Source: Silicimonas algicola (GTDB lineage Bacteria; Pseudomonadota; Alphaproteobacteria; Rhodobacterales; Rhodobacteraceae). Taken from it: a stretch of DNA of 64,000 nt. The notes beneath the pieces are model-generated. The model worked only from the letters and a program-made list of their open reading frames with translations. It had not been told where the DNA came from and ran no database searches. The translations under genes and the position numbers were made by a program. The stretch spans positions 1 through 64,000 of the forward strand of contig NZ_QGGV01000008.1 of NCBI RefSeq assembly GCF_003148765.1, read 5' to 3'. Below are positions 44,312-54,994 of the stretch, in pieces (position 1 is the stretch's first letter; the number at the start of each line of letters is the position of its first letter).

Positions 44312-44526
44312 TTGAACCGATAGTTGATCCGACCCTTGGTGAGGTCGTAGGGGGTCATCTCGACCTGCACCTTGTCGCCCGCGAGGACCCTGATGCGGTT
44401 CTTGCGCATCTTGCCTGCCGTATGCGCGATGATCTCATGGCCGTTTTCCAGCTCGACCCTGAATGTCGCGTTCGGCAAGAGTTCCTTCACGACACCAGGA
44501 AATTCGAGCATCTCTTCCTTGGCCAT
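44308..44526 (-). CDS. infA: Translation initiation factor IF-1
   Basis: A complete 72-residue OB-fold protein ([58 protein letters not shown]). It helps IF-2 and IF-3 assemble the 30S initiation complex. Start ATG 44526 has GGAGAG just upstream. It leads the string infA-maf-rng-yacG. Confidence 0.98.
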   Translation of the reverse strand: MAKEEMLEFPGVVKELLPNATFRVELENGHEIIAHTAGKMRKNRIRVLAGDKVQVEMTPYDLTKGRINYRFK

Positions 44527-44622
44527 GGTCTCTCCTTCAAATCACCCGTCGTTCGGGCGCAGCGAATATTGGGGCGATCGCCCCCCGGATCAAGCCCGAA
44601 AACGCACCACGCCGTGGGGGAA

Positions 44623-45096
44623 TCATGCCTGTGCGCGGTCTTGCGGGACCGTGGGCGGGCCGAATCGCGCGAGCATCCGTTCCCGGATCTGGTCGCGCGA
44701 CTGCCGATAGTGCTCGAGCTTCTGCTCCCGCGTGTCGCCAAGCCCCGTGGGATCGAGGATCGGCCAGTAGTCGACGTCGAGATGGAAGAAGCGGGTGAGT
44801 TCCAGCGCGCGCCGTTGCGACGCGGGCGACAGCGCCACGACGAGATCGAAGGCCGACAGGTCGTCGCCCCACTGCTGCATCTCGTCGAAGCTGCGCGATC
44901 GGTGCCGCGACAGCTCGATCCCAAGCTCGTTGCAGACCGCGATCGAGAAGCCGTCGATTTCCATGTCGTTGTAGACGCCCGCCGACTGGACATAGGTCTC
45001 GTGGCCATAGAACTGCTTCATCATGCCTTCGGCCATGGGGGACCGGACGGCATTGTGATCGCAACAGAAGAGCACCGACTGGGGAAGGTCCGGCAC
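44623..45096 (-). CDS. Low-molecular-weight protein tyrosine phosphatase family protein
   Basis: A 157-residue LMW phosphatase-type protein with P-loop CDHNAVRSP (C-x5-R-S) near residue 12 and a typical SAGVYNDMEIDGF start of the second segment; LDPTG carries the general-acid Asp (WPILDPTGLGDTREQKLE). Relatives in this gene neighbourhood are annotated as arsenate reductase-like or protein tyrosine phosphatases. It is three bases after the UPF0262 stop and may be co-translated. Confidence 0.88.
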   Translation of the reverse strand: MPDLPQSVLFCCDHNAVRSPMAEGMMKQFYGHETYVQSAGVYNDMEIDGFSIAVCNELGIELSRHRSRSFDEMQQWGDDLSAFDLVVALSPASQRRALELTRFFHLDVDYWPILDPTGLGDTREQKLEHYRQSRDQIRERMLARFGPPTVPQDRAQA

Positions 45097-45099
45097 CCG

Positions 45100-45579
45100 T
45101 CAACCCCCGAAATGCAGCACGCAGATGAGGGTGAAGAGACGCCGAGCGGTGTCGGTGTCCAGATCGGCCTTGCCGTCCAGCCTCTCCTGAAGGACGCGCG
45201 CGCCCTCGTTGTGGATACCGCGTCGCGCCATGTCGATGGCCTCGATCTGACCCGGCGGAAGGCGCTTCACGGCGTCGAAGTAGGCCTCGCAGATCTGGAA
45301 ATAGTCCTTCACGACCTGCCGGAACGGCCCGAGGGACAGCCGGAACTCGGCGGCGGGCTCGCCCTCCTCCGTGCGGATATCGAAGACCAGGAGCTTGTCC
45401 CGGATGGCCAGCAGCAGGTGGTAGGGCCCGTCCGGCACGGCCCGTCCGTCGCGGCCCGGAATGTCGAAGCTGTTGTCCTCGAGCAGATCGAAGATCGCCA
45501 CCCGCCTCTCCTGCTCGATCTGAGGCGTCGGAGGCGGCAGCGCGGTATCGTCGATGTCGATGTGAACGAGACGGGACAT
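45100..45579 (-). CDS. UPF0262 family protein
   Basis: A 159-residue alphaproteobacterial protein of unknown function (UPF0262): LVHIDIDDTALPPPTPQIEQ, ERRVAIFDLLEDNSF, GPYHLLLAIRDKLLVFDIR, RDYFQICEAYFDAVKRLPP-like KDYFQICEAYFDAVKRLPPG, and IEAIDMARRGIHNEGAR. I chose the ATG at 45579 (MSRLVHIDI). It sits between hisD and the phosphatase gene as in other Rhodobacterales. Confidence 0.92.
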   Translation of the reverse strand: MSRLVHIDIDDTALPPPTPQIEQERRVAIFDLLEDNSFDIPGRDGRAVPDGPYHLLLAIRDKLLVFDIRTEEGEPAAEFRLSLGPFRQVVKDYFQICEAYFDAVKRLPPGQIEAIDMARRGIHNEGARVLQERLDGKADLDTDTARRLFTLICVLHFGG

Positions 45580-45614
45580 GGGTGCTGGATACGTCAAAGG
45601 CGTAGGAAATCAAA

Positions 45615-46916
45615 TCACTCGTTCAGCCGACGCAAGCGCGCTGCGACCGAGAGGCCGTGGGCCTGGAGCGACTCGGCTGCGGCCAGCGTTTCGGCGGCAG
45701 GGCCGATGTCGGCGAGGGCGCCGGGGGTCATGCGGGTGATCGTGGTGCGCTTCATGAAGTCGAGCACGCCCAGGCCAGACGAGAAGCGCGCGGAGCGTGC
45801 GGTCGGCAGGACGTGGTTGGGTCCCGCGACGTAGTCACCGATGGCCTCGGGCGTCCAGGGGCCGAGGAAGATCGCGCCGGCGTGGGTGATATTGCCCGCA
45901 AGCGACTCGGGGTTCGCCACGCAAAGCTCAAGGTGTTCGGCGGCGATGTCGTCCGCCAATGCGGCCGCTTCGCCCAGGTTCTGCACCAGGATGACCGCGC
46001 CGTTCGACTCCCACGAGGCACGCGCGATGTCGCGGCGCTCGAGGACCTGAAGGTATTGGTTGATGGCGTCGACGACGAGTTCGGCGAATGTCGGATCGGT
46101 GGTTATGAGGATCGCCTGCGCGCTCTGGTCGTGCTCGGCCTGGCTGAGAAGGTCGAGCGCGATCCAATCCGGGTCGTTGTCGCCATCGGCGATCACGAGG
46201 ATCTCGGACGGGCCCGCGATATTGTCGATGCCGACGCGGCCGAAGACATGGCGCTTCGCGGCGGCGACATACGCGTTGCCGGGGCCGGTGATCTTGTCGA
46301 CGGGCGCGATGGTCTCGGTCCCGTAGGCCAGCGCTGCGATGGCCTGTGCGCCGCCGATGCGATAGATCGTCTCGATCCCCGACAGCTTCGCGGCGAGGAG
46401 GACCAGCGGGTTGGCCAGACCGTCCGGCGTCGGCACGCACATCACCAGACGCTCGACACCGGCCACCTGAGCCGGGATGGCGTTCATCAGGACCGACGAG
46501 GGATAGGTCGCAAGCCCGCCAGGCACATAGAGCCCCGCGGCCGAGACGGCGGTCCAGCGCCACCCCAGCATGGCGCCGCTGCGGTCGGTCCAGCTTTCGT
46601 TCGCGGGCTTCTGGCGCTCGTGGTAGGCGCGGATGCGTTCGGCCGCCACCTGAAGCGCCTGGCGCTCCGCCGCCGGCACCTTGGCCACGGCGGCGTCGAT
46701 CTCGGCCTTCGAGAGGGCAAGAGTGGCGGGCGTCACCTCGAAGCGGTCGTACTTGCGCGTCAGGTCGATAAGGGCCGCATCGCCGCGCGTTCGCACGTCT
46801 TGGACGATGTCGGCCACCGAGGCCGCCACGTCGGGAGCATCCTCGCGCTTCAGAGACAAAAGGGCGCGGAAGCGATCCTCGAAATCCGCGTCTTCGGTGT
46901 TCAGGAAATGGGGCAT
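45615..46916 (-). CDS. hisD: Histidinol dehydrogenase
   Basis: A 433-residue zinc enzyme that catalyses the last two oxidations of histidine biosynthesis. Signatures are YVPGGLATYPSSVLMNAIPA, GPGNAYVAAAKRHVFGRVGID, GPSEILVIADGDNDPDWIAL, LLSQAEHDQSAQAILIT (His/Gln region) and AGPNHVLPTARSARFSSGL. ATG 46916 (MPHFLNTEDADF) is the usual start. Another his gene, hisA, lies 3.5 kb away on the other strand. Confidence 0.97.
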   Translation of the reverse strand: MPHFLNTEDADFEDRFRALLSLKREDAPDVAASVADIVQDVRTRGDAALIDLTRKYDRFEVTPATLALSKAEIDAAVAKVPAAERQALQVAAERIRAYHERQKPANESWTDRSGAMLGWRWTAVSAAGLYVPGGLATYPSSVLMNAIPAQVAGVERLVMCVPTPDGLANPLVLLAAKLSGIETIYRIGGAQAIAALAYGTETIAPVDKITGPGNAYVAAAKRHVFGRVGIDNIAGPSEILVIADGDNDPDWIALDLLSQAEHDQSAQAILITTDPTFAELVVDAINQYLQVLERRDIARASWESNGAVILVQNLGEAAALADDIAAEHLELCVANPESLAGNITHAGAIFLGPWTPEAIGDYVAGPNHVLPTARSARFSSGLGVLDFMKRTTITRMTPGALADIGPAAETLAAAESLQAHGLSVAARLRRLNE

Positions 46917-46974
46917 CCTCGCTCCTCTCACCGGCTCTTAGACGCCGGGCGCGGCACGCTCAAGTCCCAGGCCC

Positions 46975-47456
46975 CTAGTCAGGGTGCGATGGAGCACGCC
47001 CGGACGGCGCAAGATAGGGGCGCGTGACATCCTGAAGGACAAGGTTGACCGCCTCGACCTCGACGGCCACCGCCCCGTCCCCGGCGAAGGTCAGGACGAC
47101 GCGACCCGCGCCGTCCTCGCCGGGTTCGAAGGCGAGCGTCAGGAGCGATAGGACCGTGTCGCCATCCAGGACCGAGCGATCCAGGCCCTGCTGACGGACG
47201 GCAAGCGCATCCCCGATCGACAGGACCGCCCTCACCCGTTCGAAGCCGCGCCCGCGCGTCTTGGCCGCAACCTTGTCTTCCCACCGGAAGCGGTTGAGAA
47301 GGCAGACGAAACGGCGATGTCCCTTCTCCCACTTCATTTCGGTCGAAGACAGGATCGCGTCCTGCACGAGCGCGGCGAGAACAGTGACGTCCTCCGCCGT
47401 CTCGGCTTTCAGGCGAAGGGGACGCTCGGCGGCATCCTCGAAGCGTGCGTCGTCCG

Positions 47457-47460
<4 letters not shown>
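46975..47460 (-). CDS. DUF2948 family protein
   Basis: A 161-residue soluble protein of the alphaproteobacterial DUF2948 family: [83 protein letters not shown]. Function unknown. The ATG overlaps the murA stop by four bases (ATGA), so expression is tied to murA; hisD follows 58 bp later. Confidence 0.92.
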
Positions 47461-48725
<1,265 letters not shown>

Positions 48726-48727
48726 GC

Positions 48728-48877
48728 TCAGCCCGCCTTGCCCTGTTCTGTCTTCTTCGCCCGCGCCCGCGCCTGTGCCTTGCGCCGCTGGAGGTTCGCC
48801 TTGAGGGCCGCCTTCAGCTTGTCGTCCCGCGTCGCGGGCTCTTTCGGAGGTCTTTCGGAGCTTGGGGATCCTGCCAT
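48728..48877 (-). CDS. Small conserved basic protein upstream of murA
   Basis: A 49-residue open frame from ATG 48877 to TGA at 48728-48730: starts [20 protein letters not shown], then [20 protein letters not shown], ending with a Lys-rich tail. It ends two bases before the murA start, suggesting translational coupling. A short Ala/Lys/Arg-rich protein at this place is common in Rhodobacterales. It is likely a single charged helix; function unknown. Confidence 0.65.
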   Translation of the reverse strand: MAGSPSSERPPKEPATRDDKLKAALKANLQRRKAQARARAKKTEQGKAG

Positions 48878-48967
48878 GCTGCCTACCTAGCGCAGGTGGC
48901 AAAAAGCGTCCAGATAACCCTTGCGCGGGCGGGGGAATGATCGTATCCCGCGCCAGCATCGACCGGC

Positions 48968-49042
48968 GCTGCTGTAGCTCAGTGGTAGAGCGCACCCTTG
49001 GTAAGGGTGAGGTCGGGAGTTCAATCCTCCCCAGCAGCACCA
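48968..49042 (+). tRNA. tRNA-Thr (anticodon GGT)
   Basis: A 75-nt cloverleaf with GCTGCTG/CAGCAGC acceptor stem, D-arm AGCTCAGTGGTAGAGC, anticodon loop TTGGTAA (GGT), T-loop TTCAATCCT, and encoded CCA. Confidence 0.96.
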
Positions 49043-49068
49043 GCCCCCCTCCTTTTGAACACGCAATG

Positions 49069-49101
49069 AAAAAGGCGCCCCGCCGTCAGCGAAGCGCCTT
49101 T
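49069..49101. terminator. Bidirectional Rho-independent terminator
   Basis: AAAGGCGC at 49071-49078 pairs with GCGCCTTT at 49094-49101 around a GC-rich loop, with A runs on the left and T's on the right. It can end the tRNA-Thr transcript from the left and the envelope-protein gene (49121) from the right. Confidence 0.75.
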
Positions 49102-49120
49102 CGAATAGCTTGTGCCGGCG

Positions 49121-49681
49121 TCAGGCGCGGCGGCGGCGCAGGACGCCGAAGACGGCGAGACCACCCAGAAGAAGGGCCGCCGACGCCGGAAGCGGCGCCT
49201 CGACCAGATCCTCGGCGATGAGCTTGAACTGCGCGCCGTAGAAGTTGAACTCGCCCGCGTCGGTGTAACCGCCGGGTCCGTCCTCGTAGTATTCGGCCGT
49301 CATCGCGGCCATATCGATCGAGATCGTGGGATCGCTGATCGACCCCACGAAGAGTTTCTTGCCGTCGGACGACAACGAGATCATGTCGCCGCTGCAGCTC
49401 TGCCCGGCGAACTCGCAGGACACCAGCGAGAGGTCCCCGGAGGGGCCATCCTCGAGCGTGATTCGCGCCGACGTCAGGGCACCCGGAGCGAGGTTGCTGA
49501 AGGTGCCTTCGAAGCCGTAGGGAGACCCGTCGAAGACGACGGGAATATTGTCCCCGGATTCAGAGTCGTACACGTCCTGGAAATACTCGCGGTCGAAGTT
49601 CATCGACAGGTCGAAGTCGTAGGTCGCTGCCAGTGCCGGGGTGGCCGACATCAGCAAAGCAGTCAGAACGGTCGTGCGCAT
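49121..49681 (-). CDS. Exported protein with VPLPA/PEP-CTERM-like sorting tail
   Basis: A 186-residue secreted protein: signal peptide (VLTALLMSATPALA), a beta-rich body with many Asp/Gly/Ser (DFDLSMNFDREYFQD, CEFAGQSCSGDM with two Cys that may pair), then a C-terminal tripartite tail: APLPASAALLLGGLAVFGVL followed by RRRR. This is the layout of exosortase targets in Rhodobacterales, where the tail is cleaved and the protein processed at the envelope. No exosortase gene is in the window. ATG 49681 is chosen for its signal peptide. Confidence 0.8.
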   Translation of the reverse strand: MRTTVLTALLMSATPALAATYDFDLSMNFDREYFQDVYDSESGDNIPVVFDGSPYGFEGTFSNLAPGALTSARITLEDGPSGDLSLVSCEFAGQSCSGDMISLSSDGKKLFVGSISDPTISIDMAAMTAEYYEDGPGGYTDAGEFNFYGAQFKLIAEDLVEAPLPASAALLLGGLAVFGVLRRRRA

Positions 49682-49839
49682 GGGGAAAAATCCGATCATT
49701 TCTTGATCATATACAACCACGTCAGGTTAAATGCGGTTCCCTTCCGAACCAAGCCCGGAATCGCCCGTCCGGGGATTCCTGCCTATCCTCGACGGTGATC
49801 GTTGCCCCGCCGCATCGCTGGCGGAAGACCGCTCAGAGG

Positions 49840-50229
49840 TCACTGCACACGCGACCAACTCTGCGCGCGGCAGATGCCGATGACGCAGCCGGAGACCTTC
49901 AGAGAGTTTCCCGAGAGCTCCATCTTCGAGGAATAGACCTTGTCGCGGTCGGGCGCCCAGATGCGACCCTTGCCATACCGTCCGTCGCCCTGGGGCTGCA
50001 TGTCCCAGATCAACCGCTTGCCGATGTTCCGGCTCTGGCGCGGGCTTCCGTCCGGGTTGAACGCCTTGCGGATCACGCCGCAGATGGCGTCGCCGCATTC
50101 ATACATCTCGACGTGGCCGAATGCGCCGTTGTCGTCGGGCTGCGTCTTGAAGAGACCAAGCACCGGGTCCGCCGCAAAAGCGGGGGTGGCGGTCAGGGCG
50201 AGTGCGAACAGGATGTGTCGAAGCGTCAT
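49840..50229 (-). CDS. DUF2147 family exported protein
   Basis: A 129-residue periplasmic protein (signal [18 protein letters not shown]) of the DUF2147 type: [94 protein letters not shown]. Four cysteines may form two disulfides. A lipocalin-like beta barrel is expected; function is unknown. Start ATG 50229 after GGAGGACA. Confidence 0.9.
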   Translation of the reverse strand: MTLRHILFALALTATPAFAADPVLGLFKTQPDDNGAFGHVEMYECGDAICGVIRKAFNPDGSPRQSRNIGKRLIWDMQPQGDGRYGKGRIWAPDRDKVYSSKMELSGNSLKVSGCVIGICRAQSWSRVQ

Positions 50230-50384
50230 GGATGTCCTCCCGATATGGGACGGAGCGTCCGTCGCGCCCCCCTCGTCAGGCAAGCGTGACGTGGCGACAG
50301 GATGCCCCGCGCCGCGGCGTCACGCCCGGGGTTGCCCCCGGCGCCTCGGGTTGGCATGAGACGACGACTCCGAAGGACGGTCCC

Positions 50385-51104
50385 ATGATCCTCTATCCAG
50401 CCATCGACCTGAAGGACGGGCAGTGCGTACGTCTCCTCAAGGGCGAGATGTCCGAGGCGACGGTCTTCAGCGACGACCCCGGAGCGCAGGCCGCGGCCTT
50501 CGAGGCGGCGGGAGCCGAATGGCTCCACCTCGTCGATCTCAACGGAGCCTTCGCCGGCCGTCCGGTGAATGCGGACGCGGTCGAGGCCATCCTGTCGCGC
50601 GTCACGATCCCCGCCCAGCTTGGCGGCGGCATCCGCGACATGGCCACGATCGAAGGTTGGCTGGCGAAGGGCCTGTCGCGCGTCATCCTCGGCACCGTCG
50701 CGGTCGAGGATCCGGCGCTGGTGCGCGACGCGGCGCGTGCCTTTCCGGGTCAGGTCGCCGTCGGGCTCGACGCGCGCAAGGGTCGCGTCGCGACGCGAGG
50801 CTGGGCCGACGAAACCGACGTACAGGTCACCGACCTCGCCCGCGCGTTCGAGGACGCGGGCATCGCCGCTATCATCTATACCGACATCGACCGCGACGGC
50901 GCGATGCAGGGCCCGAACATACCCGCCACCGAGGCCCTGGCGCGCGCGGTCTCGGTTCCGGTCATCGCCTCGGGCGGTGTCTCGTCGATGGACGATCTGC
51001 GTCGCCTGCAAGCGACTGGCGTGATCGCGGGCGCGATTTCGGGGCGGGCCCTCTATGACGGCGCCATCGACCTTGGCGAGGCTCTGGCAGAACTCGCGCG
51101 CTGA
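50385..51104 (+). CDS. hisA: Phosphoribosylformimino-5-aminoimidazole carboxamide ribotide isomerase
   Basis: A 239-residue TIM-barrel isomerase of histidine biosynthesis. It begins [20 protein letters not shown] (catalytic Asp), has [59 protein letters not shown] (second catalytic Asp) and [12 protein letters not shown]. It is complete. Unlike the usual hisB-H-A-F order, no other his gene adjoins it. Confidence 0.97.
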   Translation: MILYPAIDLKDGQCVRLLKGEMSEATVFSDDPGAQAAAFEAAGAEWLHLVDLNGAFAGRPVNADAVEAILSRVTIPAQLGGGIRDMATIEGWLAKGLSRVILGTVAVEDPALVRDAARAFPGQVAVGLDARKGRVATRGWADETDVQVTDLARAFEDAGIAAIIYTDIDRDGAMQGPNIPATEALARAVSVPVIASGGVSSMDDLRRLQATGVIAGAISGRALYDGAIDLGEALAELAR

Positions 51105-51113
51105 CGCGAAACG

Positions 51114-51560
51114 TCAGCTTCCCGCCGCGGCCGTGGTGAGCGTTTCGAGCGCCCCCTTCATCTGGTCCACGAACTCGGCGTCGTCATCGATGTCGAGGTC
51201 ATCGAACATGTCATCGACCTCTTCATAGGTGATCCGCGTCTGACCCCCGTCGTCATGCACAAGAACCCGAAGCGGCAGGACGAGCCCGGCGCGGATGTCT
51301 TCCTGAAGGGCCGGCGTCCCCAGCTTCGGGTTCCCGAAGATCACGAGTTCCGCGTCCTGAAGCTCCATGCCGACGCTTTCGGCGCCCTTCGAGTGCGGGA
51401 CGCGGGCGAAAACGGTGGCCCCGGCCTGTTCGACGGCCGCGACAAGCCGGTCGGCGGTCTCGGTGACACTGCCTTCCGCGTCGAGGGTGACGAAGTCGTC
51501 GGCGATGGCGGGGGCCGCGGTCAGCAGAAGCGCGGAAAGTACGGCGGCGGTGCGGTGCAT
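51114..51560 (-). CDS. DUF302 domain exported protein
   Basis: A 148-residue periplasmic protein with signal peptide (AAVLSALLLTAAPAIADDF) and a DUF302 domain: SVTETADRLVAAVEQAGATV, FARVPHSKGAESVGMELQDAE, LVIFGNPKLGTPALQEDIRA, LPLRVLVHDDGGQTRITYEE. The C-terminus is acidic (DDLDIDDDAEF). DUF302 proteins are small alpha/beta folds of unsettled function. It converges on hisA with a nine-base gap. Confidence 0.92.
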   Translation of the reverse strand: MHRTAAVLSALLLTAAPAIADDFVTLDAEGSVTETADRLVAAVEQAGATVFARVPHSKGAESVGMELQDAELVIFGNPKLGTPALQEDIRAGLVLPLRVLVHDDGGQTRITYEEVDDMFDDLDIDDDAEFVDQMKGALETLTTAAAGS

Positions 51561-51637
51561 GGGTCTATCCTCCGGTTACGAGGTCAAACATAGCGCCTTG
51601 AGGCGTGAGGTCCCGTTCCCGCGCTACGGCCGGCGGC

Positions 51638-51862
51638 CTAGGGCCTTCGTCTGTCCGGATCGGCCTTGCCGATACCCCGGAACACCGCGCGGAACGGCAG
51701 GGCCCAGATGAAGCCCAACGCAACGTAGATGACGAACTCGAGCCAGAGCGGAGGCCGGTCGAACAGGGCCACGACGTTGACCGCCACGACGATGTAAAGC
51801 GGCAGGCCGACGAGCAGGATGACGAGCGACCATCGCCGCCGGGCTTTGTAGGAAAGAGGCAT
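51638..51862 (-). CDS. DUF2842 family membrane protein
   Basis: A 74-residue inner-membrane protein starting at ATG 51862: MPLSYKARRRWSLVILLVGL, two hydrophobic helices (LVILLVGLPLYIVVAVNVVA, FVIYVALGFIWALPFRAVF) and a short basic tail (GIGKADPDRRRP). The pattern is the alphaproteobacterial DUF2842 family, function unknown. Confidence 0.9.
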   Translation of the reverse strand: MPLSYKARRRWSLVILLVGLPLYIVVAVNVVALFDRPPLWLEFVIYVALGFIWALPFRAVFRGIGKADPDRRRP

Positions 51863-52153
51863 GGCCCGGGTTATGTCGTGCCTGCCTCCGGGGTCAAGGG
51901 AGGAAGGCGCCGCACCCCTTTTTCTCAAGGCCTTGGCGTCCCCTGTTATCGGATAACGCCATATAAACCGGCTGACGCCCGCCGAAACGGGCTCGCCGAT
52001 ATCGTTTAGCGATGAGGCACCACCCTATCTTTCTTTCGACCGCATCCGACATGCGAGGTCCCGATTCCCAGCGAGCGGACCTTGCGGTGGGATCGCGTCA
52101 CGGAACGACCCCAAACCCGGTCGGTGAGAAACCGGCTTCACAGGAGACACGAC

Positions 52154-52375
52154 ATGAAACGCATTCTGCCCCTCGCCCTCGTCCTTCCGCTTCTCGCCGC
52201 CTGCGGCCCCGGAGGCTTCATCGACAGCGACATGGAGCGAGGCCTCGTCGGCGCGGCCGTCGGCTATGGTGCGGCGGAAGTCGTCGATGGCAACCACGAC
52301 CGCGGCGCCATCATCGGCGGCCTTGCCGGCGTGTTCTGCGACGACGCCGGGATGTGCTCGCGCGCTCGCTACTGA
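52154..52375 (+). CDS. Small lipoprotein with glycine-zipper-like segment
   Basis: A 73-residue lipoprotein (lipobox LLAAC, Cys17) starting at ATG 52154 after CAGGAGAC. The mature part has a glycine-rich stretch (RGLVGAAVGYGAAEVV ... RGAIIGGLAGVF) like small outer-membrane glycine-zipper proteins, then CDDAGMC. It ends in front of a strong terminator. Function unknown; it is common in Rhodobacterales. Confidence 0.8.
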   Translation: MKRILPLALVLPLLAACGPGGFIDSDMERGLVGAAVGYGAAEVVDGNHDRGAIIGGLAGVFCDDAGMCSRARY

Positions 52376-52389
52376 GCCGCCCCAAAAGG

Positions 52390-52419
52390 AAACGCCCGCC
52401 GGTCGACGGCGGGCGTTTT
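52390..52419 (+). terminator. Rho-independent terminator
   Basis: AAACGCCCGCCG at 52390-52401 pairs with CGGCGGGCGTTT at 52406-52417 around a GTCGA-type loop, followed by T's. It ends the small lipoprotein transcript and, in the other orientation, purA. Confidence 0.85.
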
Positions 52420-52440
52420 CCGTGCAGCACGTCCCTCGCT

Positions 52441-53733
<1,293 letters not shown>

Positions 53734-53916
53734 GCTCGATGTCCTTCCGGTTCTGGTCAAACAGGCGCTCTATACAGGCGCCCCCTTGAACACGAAAGTC
53801 CCGTTTCACCCTGTCGTGCGCCTGTGTCACAGGCCATGTAGCGTTAGCGCAACCGCTCTTGCCGCAGGGAAGACCCCCCGGTAGGCAGGGCGCAACCCGT
53901 TGCCAAGGAGTGCCCG

Positions 53917-54882
53917 ATGGCCGAGACCCCCGAGTTTCACGACCGCATGCTGTCCCTGGGCCTCGCCCGCGTTTCCGAGGCGGCCGCCCTCGCATCGGCG
54001 CGGCTGATCGGCCGTGGCGACGAGAAGGCAGCCGACCAGGCCGCCGTCAACGCGATGCGGAACCAGCTCAACCAACTCGACATCAAGGGCGTCGTGGTCA
54101 TCGGCGAGGGCGAGCGCGACGAGGCTCCGATGCTCTACATCGGCGAGCAGGTGGGTTCGGGCACCGGCCCCGAGGTCGACATCGCGCTCGATCCGCTGGA
54201 AGGCACCACGCTGACGGCGAAGGACATGCCGAACGCGCTGACCGTCATCGCCATGGGCCCGCGCGGCTCGATGCTGCACGCCCCCGACGTCTACATGGAC
54301 AAGCTCGCCATCGGGCCGGGCTTCCGTCGCGGCGTCGTCACGATGGACATGAGCCCGGCCGAGCGCGTCTCGGCGCTCGCGACCGCCAAGGGGGTGTCGA
54401 CCGAGGATATCACCGTCTGCGTGCTGGAGCGCCCCCGTCACGAGGACATGATCGCGGAACTCCGCACGACGGGCTGCGCGATCCGGCTCATCACCGACGG
54501 CGATGTGGCGGGCGTCATCCACTGCGCCGAGCCCACGACCGGCATCGACATGTACATGGGTTCGGGCGGCGCACCCGAGGGCGTTCTCGCCGCCGCCGCG
54601 CTCAAGTGCATGGGCGGGCAGATTTTCGGCAAGCTGCTCTTCCGGAACGACGACGAGCGCGGCCGGGCGAAGAAGGCGGGCATCACCAACTTCGACCGTG
54701 TGTACACCCGCGACGACATGGTGACGGGCGACGTGATCTTCGCCGCGACGGGCGTGACGGACGGCTCGATCCTTCCGGGGATCAAGCGCGAACCGGGCGT
54801 CCTGACCGCCGAGACGATCCTGATGCGGTCCAAGACGGGATCGGTCCGGCGCATGACCTACCGGCATCCACTCGACAAATAG
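53917..54882 (+). CDS. glpX: Class II fructose-1,6-bisphosphatase
   Basis: A 321-residue GlpX-type phosphatase of gluconeogenesis/Calvin cycle. Patterns: VSEAAALASARLIGRGDEKA, VVIGEGERDEAPMLYIGEQV (metal ligands), DIALDPLEGTTLTAKDMPNA, GCAIRLITDGDVAGVI, GTGGAPEGV-like GSGGAPEGVLAAAALKCMGG. ATG 53917 follows AAGGAG by seven bases. It is followed by recJ, an order conserved in Rhodobacterales. Confidence 0.97.
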   Translation: MAETPEFHDRMLSLGLARVSEAAALASARLIGRGDEKAADQAAVNAMRNQLNQLDIKGVVVIGEGERDEAPMLYIGEQVGSGTGPEVDIALDPLEGTTLTAKDMPNALTVIAMGPRGSMLHAPDVYMDKLAIGPGFRRGVVTMDMSPAERVSALATAKGVSTEDITVCVLERPRHEDMIAELRTTGCAIRLITDGDVAGVIHCAEPTTGIDMYMGSGGAPEGVLAAAALKCMGGQIFGKLLFRNDDERGRAKKAGITNFDRVYTRDDMVTGDVIFAATGVTDGSILPGIKREPGVLTAETILMRSKTGSVRRMTYRHPLDK

Positions 54883-54994
54883 GACGCGCCGGACTCCCGT
54901 TGCGGCAAGACTCGGGCTTTGCGAACCACTATCCCTCAGGTATGGTGTGCGCAGAACCGCGCCACCACATATGGTAGGATCCTTGCCGAACGAC

